Shown: positions 8,187-17,911 of the stretch, one piece after another
Position numbering within the stretch: position 1 is the first letter of the stretch
How the letters are laid out: the number at the start of each line of letters is the position of its first letter
Assembly (NCBI RefSeq): GCF_004299445.1
Contig: NZ_SCTC01000037.1
Span: 62,001 to 126,000, forward strand
Direction: 5' to 3'
DNA: 64,000 nt
Origin: Phenylobacterium sp.
GTDB taxonomy: Bacteria > Pseudomonadota > Alphaproteobacteria > Caulobacterales > Caulobacteraceae
Notes under the pieces: model-generated
The model's database searches: none
What the model saw: only the letters and a program-made list of their open reading frames with translations
Told to the model about the DNA's origin: nothing
Made by a program: the position numbers and the translations under genes

Positions 8187-9299
8187 ATGACCGCGCGTCA
8201 ACTTCATCAGGGAGAGACCGGCGTGCTGACCAAGGGCGACGACTATCCGATTCACCAGACGCCGGAGCCGATCGCCTATGCCGGCTCGGACCGCAACTTC
8301 TACGACCGCTACTTCTTCAACGCCTATGCGCCGGACGGGTCGGCGTTCGTCGCCGTTGCGTTCGGGGTCTATCCGGCCCTCAACGTGGCCGACGCGCACA
8401 TCGCCATCGTGAAGGACGGCAAGGAACGGTGCCTGCACGCCAGCCGCGTGCTGGGCATGGAGCGGATGGATATCCGCGTGGGGCCGATCGCCATCGACAT
8501 CGTCGAGCCGCTGCAGGTCCTGAAGGTGACGGTGACCGGAACCGAGGGCATCGCGGGCGAGATCACCTTCGAGGGGCGCAGCTTCCCGATCGAGGAGCCC
8601 CGGTTCGTGCGGCGCAACGGCCCGCGCCTGTTCATGGACTACACGCGGCTGACGCAGAACGTGCGGGCCTCGGGCTGGGTCGAGGTCGACGGCGAGCGGA
8701 TCGCGATCTCGGGCTGGGTGGGCACGCGCGACCGTTCCTGGGGCATCCGGCCGGTCGGCGCGCCCGATCCGCAGCCGACGCCGGGCGGCATGATGGCCCA
8801 GTTCTTCTGGCAGTGGTCGCCGATCAATTTCGAGGACCGCTCCGTGTTCTTCCACATCAACGCCGATGGCGACGGCAAGCCCTGGAACACGCGCGCGGTG
8901 ATCCTGCCCGACGGGGCGGGGCCCGAGGGCGGCCATCACACCGAGGCGGCCACGATGGAGACCGAGCTGGTTCCGGGGACCCGGCATGCGAAGCGCGGGG
9001 TCCTGACGATCCCGATGGAGCAGGGCGCGGCGACGGTGACGATCGAGCCTACGGGCAACACGTTCCTGATGCGCGGCATCGGCTATGGGGGCGAGTGGCG
9101 CCACGGCGCGCTCAAGGGCGAGCTGGCGGTGGCCCGCGAGGACATCGACTGCGCCAACTTCGATAGCAACGACATGAGCAACCTGCACATCCAGGCGATC
9201 AGCAAGGCCACGCTCTCGGTCCCGGGCCAACCCGACCAGCACGGGATCGGGGTGTTCGAGCAGCTGATCCTGGGGCCCTATCGGCCGCTGGCTCTCTAG
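8187..9299 (+). CDS. conserved protein, possibly AttH/CrtC-like double-lipocalin fold
   Basis: ORF in 8136..9299, start MTARQLHQGETGVLTKGDDYPIHQTPEP; beta-rich with SGWVGTRDRSWGIRPVG motif; divergent from the P450. Confidence 0.6.
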   Translation: MTARQLHQGETGVLTKGDDYPIHQTPEPIAYAGSDRNFYDRYFFNAYAPDGSAFVAVAFGVYPALNVADAHIAIVKDGKERCLHASRVLGMERMDIRVGPIAIDIVEPLQVLKVTVTGTEGIAGEITFEGRSFPIEEPRFVRRNGPRLFMDYTRLTQNVRASGWVEVDGERIAISGWVGTRDRSWGIRPVGAPDPQPTPGGMMAQFFWQWSPINFEDRSVFFHINADGDGKPWNTRAVILPDGAGPEGGHHTEAATMETELVPGTRHAKRGVLTIPMEQGAATVTIEPTGNTFLMRGIGYGGEWRHGALKGELAVAREDIDCANFDSNDMSNLHIQAISKATLSVPGQPDQHGIGVFEQLILGPYRPLAL

Positions 9300-9333
9300 C
9301 GTCGCGTCAGGGGGGCATGCCACGATCCCGGGC

Positions 9334-10224
9334 TCAGCCTGCCCCTTCGGCCATGGCGTGGCGGCGGTCGAGGGACGACAGGATGAACTCGGCCAGGCGC
9401 TCGGCGGCGCGGGGCACCGCTGTGGCCGCGCGCATCAGCGCGATCTCGGTGTCCGCAAGCGTCGGCAACCCGGTCTCGGGGCCCAGGATCGTCAGGTCGG
9501 GCGGGGTCATGTCGCGCGGCAGGACCGTGACGCCCAGGCCTGCGCGCAAGGCGGCGTGCTGGCCGGCCAGCGACGGACTTGTATAGGCGATGCGCCAGGC
9601 CCGCCCGGCCTGCTCCAGCGTGCCGATCGCACGCCGGCGGTAGACACAGGGGCTGGGCGCCACCACCAGCGGCGCGCGCTCGGCGCGATCCAGGACGCCC
9701 GGGTCGCCGGCGACCCAGACAAGGCCCTCGCGCCAGACCCGCACGCCCAGGTCCGGGCCTGACGGCTCGCGCTTGACCAGCGCCAGATCGAGAGCGCCGT
9801 CCCGCAATTCGTCCAGCAGGTGAAGCGTCAGGTCGCACGTGACGCTGAGCGACACGCGGGGGTGGGCCTGGGCGAACTCGCCCAGGATGGCGGGCAGGTG
9901 GACCGTGGCGAAGTCCTCGGGGGAACCCAGCCGCACCTCGCCCTCGACGTCGGCCTCGGTCAGGCGGCCGACGATGTCGTCGTTCAGCCGCAGCAACCGC
10001 CGCGCCTCGGGCAGGAAGGACTCCCCTTCCGCCGTGAGCGCCACGTGGCGCGGATCGCGCGAGAGCAGCGCCCGGCCGAGGCGGTCCTCGAGCCGGCGCA
10101 CCTGCAGGCTTACGGCCGACTGCGTACGGCCCAGGCGCTCGGCCGCACGGGTGAAGTTCCGGGTTTCGGCGACGGCGACCAGGGTTCGCACAAGGTCGAG
10201 ATCCAGGTTCACGAGGCGGGCCAT
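9334..10224 (-). CDS. LysR family transcriptional regulator
   Basis: LDLVRTLVAVAETRNFTRAAERLGRTQSAVSLQVRRLEDRLGRALLSR. Confidence 0.95.
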   Translation of the reverse strand: MARLVNLDLDLVRTLVAVAETRNFTRAAERLGRTQSAVSLQVRRLEDRLGRALLSRDPRHVALTAEGESFLPEARRLLRLNDDIVGRLTEADVEGEVRLGSPEDFATVHLPAILGEFAQAHPRVSLSVTCDLTLHLLDELRDGALDLALVKREPSGPDLGVRVWREGLVWVAGDPGVLDRAERAPLVVAPSPCVYRRRAIGTLEQAGRAWRIAYTSPSLAGQHAALRAGLGVTVLPRDMTPPDLTILGPETGLPTLADTEIALMRAATAVPRAAERLAEFILSSLDRRHAMAEGAG

Positions 10225-10313
10225 GATGATGAATCGTAATCACAAGCATTGATAACATCAAGTTTCCAAATCCCCGGGGGCAGACCAAAGGACGGCGGAA
10301 CAAGGAGACACCC

Positions 10314-11762
10314 ATGTCCAACCCGACGGCTTTCACCCCCATCACCGTGGCCCATGGCGACGGAATCGGGCCCGAGATCATGCAGGCGACCCTGGATGTG
10401 CTGCAGGCCGCAGGCGCGCGCCTCGACATCGAAACCATCGAGATCGGCCAGTCCGTCTACGCCCGCGGCTTCAGCGCCGGCATCGCGCCGGACGCGTGGG
10501 AAAGCCTGCGGCGCACGCGGGTGTTCCTGAAGGCGCCGATCACCACGCCGCAGGGCGGCGGCTTCAAGTCGCTGAACGTGACGATCCGCAAGTCGCTGGG
10601 CCTGTTCGCCAATGTGCGGCCGACGACGGCCTACGCGCCCTTCGTCGCGACGCGGCACCCGAACATGGACGTGGTGATCGTGCGCGAGAATGAGGAGGAC
10701 CTCTACGCCGGAATCGAGCATCGCCAGACCGATCAGGTCTTCCAGTGCCTGAAACTGGTGAGCCGGCCGGGCTGCGAGCGGATCGTGCGCTACGCGTTCG
10801 AGTATGCCCGCGCGAACGGCCGCCGCAAGGTCAGCTGCTTCACCAAGGACAACATCATGAAGCTGACCGACGGCCTCTTCCACGAGGTCTTCGACGAGAT
10901 CGGCCTCGAATACCCCGAGCTGGAGAAGGACCACTGGATCGTGGATATCGGCGCGGCGCGGCTGGCCGACGCGCCGGAAACGTTCGACGTCATCGTGACG
11001 CCCAACCTCTACGGCGACATCCTGTCGGACATAGCGGCGGAGATCGCGGGCTCGGTGGGCCTGGCCGGCTCGGCGAACGTCGGCCAGAACGTCGCGATGT
11101 TCGAGGCCATCCACGGCTCGGCGCCCACGCTGGCCGGACTGGACGCGGCCAACCCCTCGGGCCTGATGCTGGCGGGGGTCATGATGCTGAACCACATCGG
11201 CCAGCCCCAGGCGGCCGAACGAGTGCACAACGCCTGGCTGGCCACGCTGGAGGCGGGCGTCCACACCGCCGACGTGTTCCAGTCGGGCCAGTCGGCGCAG
11301 AAGGTCGGAACGCAGGCGTTCGCACAGAGCGTGATCGAGCGCCTCGGCTGCAAGCCGCAGCGTCTGGCGCCCGTCTCCTACGGGGCCGCGAAGCCCTTCG
11401 CCCTGCCCGCGCCCAAGCCGCGTCCGCCGGCGCACAAGCAGACCGTCGGCGTCGACCTCTTCGTCCAGTTCGACGGGGCGCCGGATGCGCTGGCGCAGAA
11501 GCTGTCCAGCATCCAGAACGGGCCGCTGTCGCTGAAGATGATCACGAACCGCGGGGTCAAGGTCTGGCCGGACGGCCTGCCCGAGACCTTCTGCACCGAC
11601 CACTGGCGTTGCCGGTTCATGAACGGGGGCGGACCGGTCACCCTCAGCGACATCGTGGGACTCTCTGCGCGAGCGGCCGACGCCGGCGTCGACTTCATCA
11701 AGACCGAGCACCTCTGCACCTTCGACGGCGTGCCGGGGTTCAGCCTCGGCCAGGGGCAGTAG
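10314..11762 (+). CDS. icd: isocitrate dehydrogenase (NADP-type, with C-terminal extension)
   Basis: 482 aa; ITVAHGDGIGPEIM, KSLNVTIRKSLGLFANVRP, NLYGDILSDIAAEIAGSVGLAGSANVG, AIHGSAPTLAG. Confidence 0.85.
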   Translation: MSNPTAFTPITVAHGDGIGPEIMQATLDVLQAAGARLDIETIEIGQSVYARGFSAGIAPDAWESLRRTRVFLKAPITTPQGGGFKSLNVTIRKSLGLFANVRPTTAYAPFVATRHPNMDVVIVRENEEDLYAGIEHRQTDQVFQCLKLVSRPGCERIVRYAFEYARANGRRKVSCFTKDNIMKLTDGLFHEVFDEIGLEYPELEKDHWIVDIGAARLADAPETFDVIVTPNLYGDILSDIAAEIAGSVGLAGSANVGQNVAMFEAIHGSAPTLAGLDAANPSGLMLAGVMMLNHIGQPQAAERVHNAWLATLEAGVHTADVFQSGQSAQKVGTQAFAQSVIERLGCKPQRLAPVSYGAAKPFALPAPKPRPPAHKQTVGVDLFVQFDGAPDALAQKLSSIQNGPLSLKMITNRGVKVWPDGLPETFCTDHWRCRFMNGGGPVTLSDIVGLSARAADAGVDFIKTEHLCTFDGVPGFSLGQGQ

Positions 11763-11770
11763 GCGGCGCC

Positions 11771-12355
11771 ATGAACACGAAATGGGATCCGGCCGACGAG
11801 GGATCGTACTGGGTGATCGGAGGCCGCTACGTGGACATGACCTTCACCGCGCGCAGCTGGTCGGAGGTCGCCGGTCCATACCCCACGCGGTACGAAGCCG
11901 AGGAGGTGTGGCGCAAGCTGAGCTACATCTACTCGGCCGAGGCGCGCGTTCGTTTCACGATCGTGCGTGACGCCGAGGAGGCGGGCAACGCGGCCGCGGT
12001 CGGATCAGCCCCCGAGCCCGCCATTGGAGAACACCTTCACCAGGCGGACGGCGGCGGGGAGCATCAGGGCGCCCAGCAGCGACGGGAAGATGAAGAGGAT
12101 CAGGGGCACGGTCAGCTTGGCCGAAAGGCCCAGGGCCTTCTCCTCGGCCCGCAGCATCCGCTTCGAGCGCATGTCGGCCGAGAACACCGACAGGGTTTCG
12201 CCCAGGCTGGTGCCCATCTCTTCGGCCTGGCGCAGCATGGTGGCCAGCGCGCGGGCGTCGTCGATGCCCAGGCGGTCGGCGAAGGCGCTCCAGGCGTCCT
12301 TGCGGGCGCGGCCGGCGCGCAGCTCCAGCACCAGGAAGCGCAGGTGAACGGTTAG
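11771..12355 (+). CDS. DUF4170 domain-containing protein; C-terminal half antisense to tadC
   Basis: ATG at 11771: MNTKWDPADEGSYWVIGGRYVDMTFTARSWSEVAGPYPTRYEAEEVWRKLSYIYSAEARVRFTIVRD; frame stays open to 12355. Confidence 0.6.
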   Translation: MNTKWDPADEGSYWVIGGRYVDMTFTARSWSEVAGPYPTRYEAEEVWRKLSYIYSAEARVRFTIVRDAEEAGNAAAVGSAPEPAIGEHLHQADGGGEHQGAQQRREDEEDQGHGQLGRKAQGLLLGPQHPLRAHVGREHRQGFAQAGAHLFGLAQHGGQRAGVVDAQAVGEGAPGVLAGAAGAQLQHQEAQVNG

Positions 12356-12964
12356 GGTCGGATAGCGCCGCTCCAGCTCTTCCGTCACGCGGCTGACCGC
12401 GGCGTCCAGCGAAAGGCCCGCCTCGACCGAGGCGACCAGCAGGTCGAGCAGGTCGGGAAAGCCCTCGGAATACTCGCGTTCCCGCGTGGTCTTGCGCTGC
12501 TTCAGCACCTGGTCCGGGCCGTAGAGCGCGGCGACCGAGACGCCGACGGCCAGTAGCAGGGCGCCCATGTTGCCGTTTTTTTGGCCGATCAGCATGGGTA
12601 GGGTCAGCATCACCGCCACGGTCGCGGCGGCGACGCAGGCGGCCTTGATCCCCAGGAAGATCACCGGCGCCTCGCGGCTGTAGAAGCCGGCCTGCATAAG
12701 GCGGGACCGCAGCAGCGACACCTTGGCCGGGTCGCGCACCGCGCTCTGCTGGCCCAGGCGCTGCACCGCGCCAAGGACCCGGGCGCCGAGCTCGCCGCCG
12801 GGCTTCTCGACGACCGTCGGCCGACCTCCGCTGGCGGCCCCGGCCAGGCGGCCGCGGCGCAGGGCGCGGACGCGAAGCTCGCCGAAGCCGATCCAGCCCA
12901 GCCCGGCCAGGGCGCCCAGGGTGAGCACCAGGCCCGCGATGTAGATGATGGTGTCGAGCGCCAT
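12005..12964 (-). CDS. tadC: type II secretion system F family protein, Tad pilus TadC
   Basis: 319 aa GspF-like membrane protein, last gene of Tad operon; LLVASVEAGLSLDAAVSRV...ALATMLRQAEEMGTSLGETL. Confidence 0.9.
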   Translation of the reverse strand: MALDTIIYIAGLVLTLGALAGLGWIGFGELRVRALRRGRLAGAASGGRPTVVEKPGGELGARVLGAVQRLGQQSAVRDPAKVSLLRSRLMQAGFYSREAPVIFLGIKAACVAAATVAVMLTLPMLIGQKNGNMGALLLAVGVSVAALYGPDQVLKQRKTTREREYSEGFPDLLDLLVASVEAGLSLDAAVSRVTEELERRYPTLTVHLRFLVLELRAGRARKDAWSAFADRLGIDDARALATMLRQAEEMGTSLGETLSVFSADMRSKRMLRAEEKALGLSAKLTVPLILFIFPSLLGALMLPAAVRLVKVFSNGGLGG

Positions 12965-12968
12965 CGGA

Positions 12969-13940
12969 TCAGAGCCGCATGTCGATCATGCGCCGCATGA
13001 TCATGTTGCCGAGGAAGACCCAGAAGCCGAGGCCGGCCAGGCCGTACTTCACCAGGGGCTCGTCGATGACCTCGCCGTAGAAGTTGGGGGCCATCATGAT
13101 GATCATGCCCAGCGCCACGAACGGCGCGGCGGTGAGGATCATCGCCGAGGCGCGGCCTTCCGAGGACGCGGCCTTGATCTTCAGGCGCATCTTGTGGCGG
13201 TCGCGCACGGTGTTGGCGTTGAGCTTGAGCAGGCCGGTCAGGTTGCCGCCGGTCTTCTCCTGCAGGCGCACGGTGGCGGCGAAGAGGTCGACGTCGGCGT
13301 GCTGGCAGCGCTCGGCCATCCGCTCGACCGCCTGCTCCAGGGTGGCGCCATAGGCGATCTCGTCGGCGGCCATGCCGAACTCGGTGCCGATCGGGTCGCT
13401 CATCTCGCGGCCCACCAGGGCCACGGCGGCGGGCACCGGGTGGCCGGCCTCGAGCGAGCGGACGATGATGTCCAGCGCCTGCGGCAGCTGGAAGCCCAGC
13501 GCGGCGTTGCGCTTGCCGGCCTTCCACTTGAGCACGCCCAGCGGGATCAGCACGCCGCCCAGCACCATGCCGCCGGGCACGGCCAGCGGTGTCTTCAGCA
13601 GCACATAGCCGCCGACGCCGCAGATCAGCGCCGAGGCGCCGACGTAGGTGAGCCACTTGCGCTGGTCGTAGGGCAGACCCGAGGCGACGATCATGTTCGA
13701 GAGCCAGCGCAGGTTCTCGGAGCGGGCGCCGGACGCGGTCAGGCCCCGCTGCTTGCGCAGCTCGACCACCAGGGCCGAGATCCCCTCGACCTTCTCGCCC
13801 ACCTGCAGGCGCCGGTTTACCTGGCGCTTCTGCGTGGCGACGGTGAAGACGCCGGTCAGGCCCTGGACCAGCGCGAACACGGCCGCGCCGATCATCAGCA
13901 TGACGATGAACTTGGCGTCGATCTCGAAGGCCGGGAGCAT
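12969..13940 (-). CDS. tadB: type II secretion system F family protein, Tad pilus TadB
   Basis: Start MLPAFEIDAKFIVMLMIGAAVFALVQG within ORF 12969..15359; FQLPQALDIIVRSLEAGHPVPAAVALVGREMSDPIGTEF. Confidence 0.9.
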   Translation of the reverse strand: MLPAFEIDAKFIVMLMIGAAVFALVQGLTGVFTVATQKRQVNRRLQVGEKVEGISALVVELRKQRGLTASGARSENLRWLSNMIVASGLPYDQRKWLTYVGASALICGVGGYVLLKTPLAVPGGMVLGGVLIPLGVLKWKAGKRNAALGFQLPQALDIIVRSLEAGHPVPAAVALVGREMSDPIGTEFGMAADEIAYGATLEQAVERMAERCQHADVDLFAATVRLQEKTGGNLTGLLKLNANTVRDRHKMRLKIKAASSEGRASAMILTAAPFVALGMIIMMAPNFYGEVIDEPLVKYGLAGLGFWVFLGNMIMRRMIDMRL

Positions 13941-15334
13941 CAGAGCGTCTTGTTCGGGTCGAAGTTGGCGGTGTCGTACGGGATGCCCCGGCGGAGCATC
14001 TCGTCGAGGCAGCGGGGGCGCAGGCCGGTGGCGCGGTGCTCGCCGTGGACCGTGCCGTCGGCGTCGGTGTGGGTGCGGTGGAACAGGAAGATGTCCTGCA
14101 TCTGCACGACGTTGCCTTCCATCCCCACGATCTCGCTGACGTGGGTGACCTTGCGCTTGCCGTCCGACAGGCGGTTGACCTGCACCACCATCCCGACGGC
14201 CGAGGCGATCTGGTAGCGCACGGCCTCGGCGCCGATGTTGAGGCCGCCCATGGCCACCATCTGCTCCAGGCGGCTTACGGCCTCGCGCGGGTTGTTCGAG
14301 TGGATCGTGGCCATCGAGCCCTCGTGGCCCGTGTTCATGGCCTGCAGCATGTCGAAGGCCTCTTCGGAACGCACCTCGCCCAGGATCACGCGGTCCGGGC
14401 GCATCCGCAGGGCGTTCTTGACCAGCTCGCGCTGGCGGATTTCGCCCTTGCCCTCGATGTTGGGCGGGCGGGTCTCCATGCGCACCACGTGCGGCTGCTG
14501 CAGCTGCAGCTCGGCGGCGTCCTCGATGGTGATCAGGCGCTCGCCGTGGCTGATGGCGGCCGAGAGCGCGTTGAGCAGCGTCGTCTTGCCCGAACCGGTG
14601 CCGCCCGAGATCACCGTCGAGACCCGGCTCTTCACCGCGCCATGGAGGAACTCGGCCATGGCCGGCGTCATGGCTCCGAACTCGACCAGCTTCTCGAGCG
14701 TCAGCGGCTTCTTGGAGAACTTCCGGATCGAGACCGAGCAGCCGTCGATGGCGATGGGCGGGATGGCGGCGTTCACGCGGCTGCCGTCGGGGAGGCGGGC
14801 GTCGACCATCGGCTGGCTCTCGTCGATCCGGCGGCCGACGCCGGCGACGATGCGGTTGACGATCCGCAGCAGGTGGTCGTTGTCGCGGAAGCGGATGGGC
14901 GTGAGCTCCAGCTCGCCGCGGCGCTCGACGTAAACCTGGAAGGGGCCGTTGATCAGGATGTCGTTGATCGACTCGTCCTTGAGCAGCGGCTCGATCGGCC
15001 CCAGCCCCACCATCTCGTCGAAGATCGAGGCGCCCAGGACGTCCAGTTCCTTGGCGTTCAGCGCCATCCGCTCGGCGCGGGCGAACTCGTTCACCTGGCC
15101 CAGGACCTGGCGGCGCAGCTCGCCCTCTTCCAGCTTGTCCAGCTTGGCGAGGTCGAGTTCGTCGATGAGCTTGGCGTGCAGGCGAAGGCGCAGGTCGAGG
15201 TTGGGGTCGCGCGGCGGGGCCTTGGCGGTCTTGGGCTCGACCTTGGCGACCGGCGCGGCGACCGGCGCCGGGGCGGCGACGGGCTGCTGCGGCGCGGGCT
15301 GGGCGGCGGGCCGCGCGAGGCTGAACCGGCCCAT
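13940..15334 (-). CDS. cpaF: CpaF/TadA family secretion ATPase
   Basis: 464 aa; GGTGSGKTTLLNALSAAI Walker A, RVILGEVRSEEAFDMLQAMNTGHEGSMATIHSNNPREAVSRLE. Confidence 0.97.
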   Translation of the reverse strand: MGRFSLARPAAQPAPQQPVAAPAPVAAPVAKVEPKTAKAPPRDPNLDLRLRLHAKLIDELDLAKLDKLEEGELRRQVLGQVNEFARAERMALNAKELDVLGASIFDEMVGLGPIEPLLKDESINDILINGPFQVYVERRGELELTPIRFRDNDHLLRIVNRIVAGVGRRIDESQPMVDARLPDGSRVNAAIPPIAIDGCSVSIRKFSKKPLTLEKLVEFGAMTPAMAEFLHGAVKSRVSTVISGGTGSGKTTLLNALSAAISHGERLITIEDAAELQLQQPHVVRMETRPPNIEGKGEIRQRELVKNALRMRPDRVILGEVRSEEAFDMLQAMNTGHEGSMATIHSNNPREAVSRLEQMVAMGGLNIGAEAVRYQIASAVGMVVQVNRLSDGKRKVTHVSEIVGMEGNVVQMQDIFLFHRTHTDADGTVHGEHRATGLRPRCLDEMLRRGIPYDTANFDPNKTL

Positions 15335-15336
15335 CG

Positions 15337-16536
15337 TCAGGCTGCCTTGGCGGTGTCACGCCGTGGCGGCTGTGCCGCCAGCTGGGTGACCAGGGTCTGG
15401 ATGTCCTTGACGATCTTGGACTTGGGCCGGTGCTGGGCGATGGGGCCGCCCAGGTTCACCGAGGCGGCGGCGGCCTCCCAGTCGGAGCTGATGCCCGCCT
15501 CGGCCTTGCGCTGCAGGGCCTTCTCGGACTCGGTCATCGACGGCGCCGGCCCGAACATGCGGCTGGCCAGGCGGTTCAGCACGATGCGCGGGCGCAGACC
15601 GGTGCCCAGGCCGTCCTCGATTTCGTCGGAATAGGCGCGCGCCGCCAGCAGGGCCGGCACGGTCAGTTCCGAGATCACCAGCACCTCGTCGCAGCCCGCC
15701 AGGGCCTCGAGGGTCCAGGGGCGGCGATGACGCGGGATGTCCAGGATGACCCACTCGTAGCATTCGCAGGCGACTTCCAGCATGCGCAGGATCGCCTCGC
15801 GGCTCACGGCGTCGAAGGCCGTGGCGTCGCGGACGCCGGCGATCAGGTCGAGGCCCTTGGACACTGGGGTGACGAAGGCGTGCAGCATGGCCGCGTCGAT
15901 GCGGTCGGCGGCCTGGCCGAAGTCGGCGAGGCGGGTGGTGGGCGTGCAGCCCAGGTAGGCGGCGGCGGCGCCATCGGCGAGGTTGAGGTCCACAAGGCAG
16001 ACCGAGTGTTCCTTGCCCGACTGGGCCGCCAGGGCATAGGCGATCTCGATGGCGATGGTGGTCGCGCCCGACCCGCCGACGGCGCCGCTGACGCCCCAGC
16101 ACCGCGAGTCGGTTCCGCTGGCCATCGCCGCGGCGGCGGCCGGGGCGGCCTCGGACAGCAGCGCCTTGACCGCCGAGGCCAGCTGCTCGGACGTGAACGG
16201 CGCCTCGAGGATGTCGGCGGCCTCCATGCGCAGAACGTTGCGCACCAGGCCGGCGGGCAGGCTCCGGCCCAGCATCAGCAGCGGCGGCGCGTTGCGCATG
16301 CCCGACAGCGCCTTCACCGCCGCGGCCAGCGCGTGGTCTTCCGAGGCGTCGGCGTCGATCAGCACGAGGTCGTAGGCGCCGACCCGCAGGCTCTCCAGCT
16401 GAGAAACCGAGCCGTGGTCCAGCGTCGCGCCGGCGAGGGGCCCCTTGGCGTAGGCGTCGAAGCCTGCGCCCAGGCCCAGGATGCGGCGGCCTGCGATCTC
16501 GACAGTGGGGGTGGAACCGGACTTGGGACGCAACAT
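15337..16536 (-). CDS. cpaE: CpaE/TadZ-like pilus assembly ATPase
   Basis: Start MLRPKSGSTPTVEIAGRRILG; receiver-like N-domain; deviant P-loop GAVGGSGATTIAIEIAYALA; between cpaC and cpaF. Confidence 0.88.
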   Translation of the reverse strand: MLRPKSGSTPTVEIAGRRILGLGAGFDAYAKGPLAGATLDHGSVSQLESLRVGAYDLVLIDADASEDHALAAAVKALSGMRNAPPLLMLGRSLPAGLVRNVLRMEAADILEAPFTSEQLASAVKALLSEAAPAAAAAMASGTDSRCWGVSGAVGGSGATTIAIEIAYALAAQSGKEHSVCLVDLNLADGAAAAYLGCTPTTRLADFGQAADRIDAAMLHAFVTPVSKGLDLIAGVRDATAFDAVSREAILRMLEVACECYEWVILDIPRHRRPWTLEALAGCDEVLVISELTVPALLAARAYSDEIEDGLGTGLRPRIVLNRLASRMFGPAPSMTESEKALQRKAEAGISSDWEAAAASVNLGGPIAQHRPKSKIVKDIQTLVTQLAAQPPRRDTAKAA

Positions 16537-16544
16537 GGATGGGG

Positions 16545-17906
16545 TCACTTCGTGGCGGGCCGCGCGCCGGCGTTCGGGCTGGACTCGCGCCCCTTGGTCT
16601 TGCCGTAGAGGAACAGTTCGGACTGGGTGGCCTCGCGGCCGGGCAGCTCGTCGACCGCCGGGATCGCGCGATCCGCAGGTGTCGCCAGCCGCGGCGTCAC
16701 GATGATGAGCAACTCGGTTTCGGCCCGCTTCCACTGCGCCGACCGGAACAGGGCGCCCAGCACCGGAACCGATCCGAGGCCCGGGGTCTGCTGGACCGAG
16801 TTGCGGTTGTTGCGCTGGAACATGCCGGCCATGGCGAAGGTGTCGCCCGGACGCAGGTCGAGCGTGGTCGAGGCGCGCCGGACGGTGAGGCCCGGGACGG
16901 TCAGGTCGCGCAGCGTGAGGGCGTTGCCGTAGTCCAGCTCGCTGACCTCGGGCTCGACCGCGATGCGGATCCAGCCGTTCTCCTTCACGGTCGGCGTGAA
17001 GTTCAGCTTCACGCCGTAGGGCTTGAACTCGATCGCGATGGTGTTGAGGTCCTGCGGTACCGGGAACGGGAACTCGCCGCCGGCCAGGAAGGTCGCCTTC
17101 TCGCCCGAGATCGCCACCAGGTTCGGCTTGGCGAGCGCCCGCACCAGGCCCTTCTCCTCCAGCGCCTGCAGCGTGGTGTTGATGTTGGCCGCGTTCCAGC
17201 CGCCGTTCGTGCTGACCACGCCATGCGGCGGCGTCAGAGCGCCGATGAGACCCGAGCCGGTGACCACGCCGAACGAGCTGTTGAAGACGTTCAGGTCGAC
17301 GCCGATGTCCTTCAGGCCGGACCGGCTGGCTTCCAGGATGCGGACCTCGAGGATCACCTGCTGCGAGTTGCGCACGGTCAGGCGTGAGAGCACCGAGTCG
17401 GGCGCGTACTTCTCGGCCAGCTTCTCGGCCCCGGCCTGCACGCCGGCGGTCGAGATGTCGCCGCTCAGCAGCAGCATCTCGCCCAGGTTCTTCACCAGGA
17501 TGGCTTCGGTCGGATAGGCGGCCTTGAGATCCTGCTGCAGGCCCTCGGCGTCGTAGCCGACGCGGATGTCGATCACTTCCGACAGCCCGCCGCCGCGCCC
17601 GTAGACCAGCATGTTGGTCGAGCCGAACTCCATGCCCTGGACGTAGAAGCTGGACTCCGACGTGGCCGTGACCTTGGCGATCTCGGGCTGGGCGATCACG
17701 ATCTTCGAGGCCGGGCCGGGCAGGCGGAACTGCAGCGACTTGTCGCGTGGCACGTGGATCGTGCGGCGCATGACCGGTTCGCTGCCGAGCGTCTGGGCGG
17801 CGGCCGGCGCTACGGGCAGCAATGCGCCACAGGTCACGGTGGCGAGCGCGACGGCGGCGAGCGCCCCGGACAGGGTGCGTGACATGGGGAAGGCCTGCAT
17901 GGTCAT
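16545..17906 (-). CDS. cpaC: CpaC/RcpA secretin (type II and III secretion system protein)
   Basis: Start MTMQAFPMSRTLSGALAAV signal peptide; pilus assembly N-domain; secretin tail VPVLGALFRSAQWKRAETELLIIVTPRL. Confidence 0.93.
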   Translation of the reverse strand: MTMQAFPMSRTLSGALAAVALATVTCGALLPVAPAAAQTLGSEPVMRRTIHVPRDKSLQFRLPGPASKIVIAQPEIAKVTATSESSFYVQGMEFGSTNMLVYGRGGGLSEVIDIRVGYDAEGLQQDLKAAYPTEAILVKNLGEMLLLSGDISTAGVQAGAEKLAEKYAPDSVLSRLTVRNSQQVILEVRILEASRSGLKDIGVDLNVFNSSFGVVTGSGLIGALTPPHGVVSTNGGWNAANINTTLQALEEKGLVRALAKPNLVAISGEKATFLAGGEFPFPVPQDLNTIAIEFKPYGVKLNFTPTVKENGWIRIAVEPEVSELDYGNALTLRDLTVPGLTVRRASTTLDLRPGDTFAMAGMFQRNNRNSVQQTPGLGSVPVLGALFRSAQWKRAETELLIIVTPRLATPADRAIPAVDELPGREATQSELFLYGKTKGRESSPNAGARPATK

Positions 17907-17911
17907 CGGGC

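Noticed and set aside
10225-10313. LysR operator between the LysR regulator and isocitrate dehydrogenase genes
   Set aside because: Divergent arrangement makes one likely, but no convincing T-N11-A palindrome could be assigned by eye.
11378-11719. Short minus-strand ORF inside icd
   Set aside because: Antisense to conserved icd C-terminal extension; no independent evidence.
14036-15634. 532-aa plus-strand ORF opposite cpaF
   Set aside because: Antisense shadow of cpaF; no domain signature.
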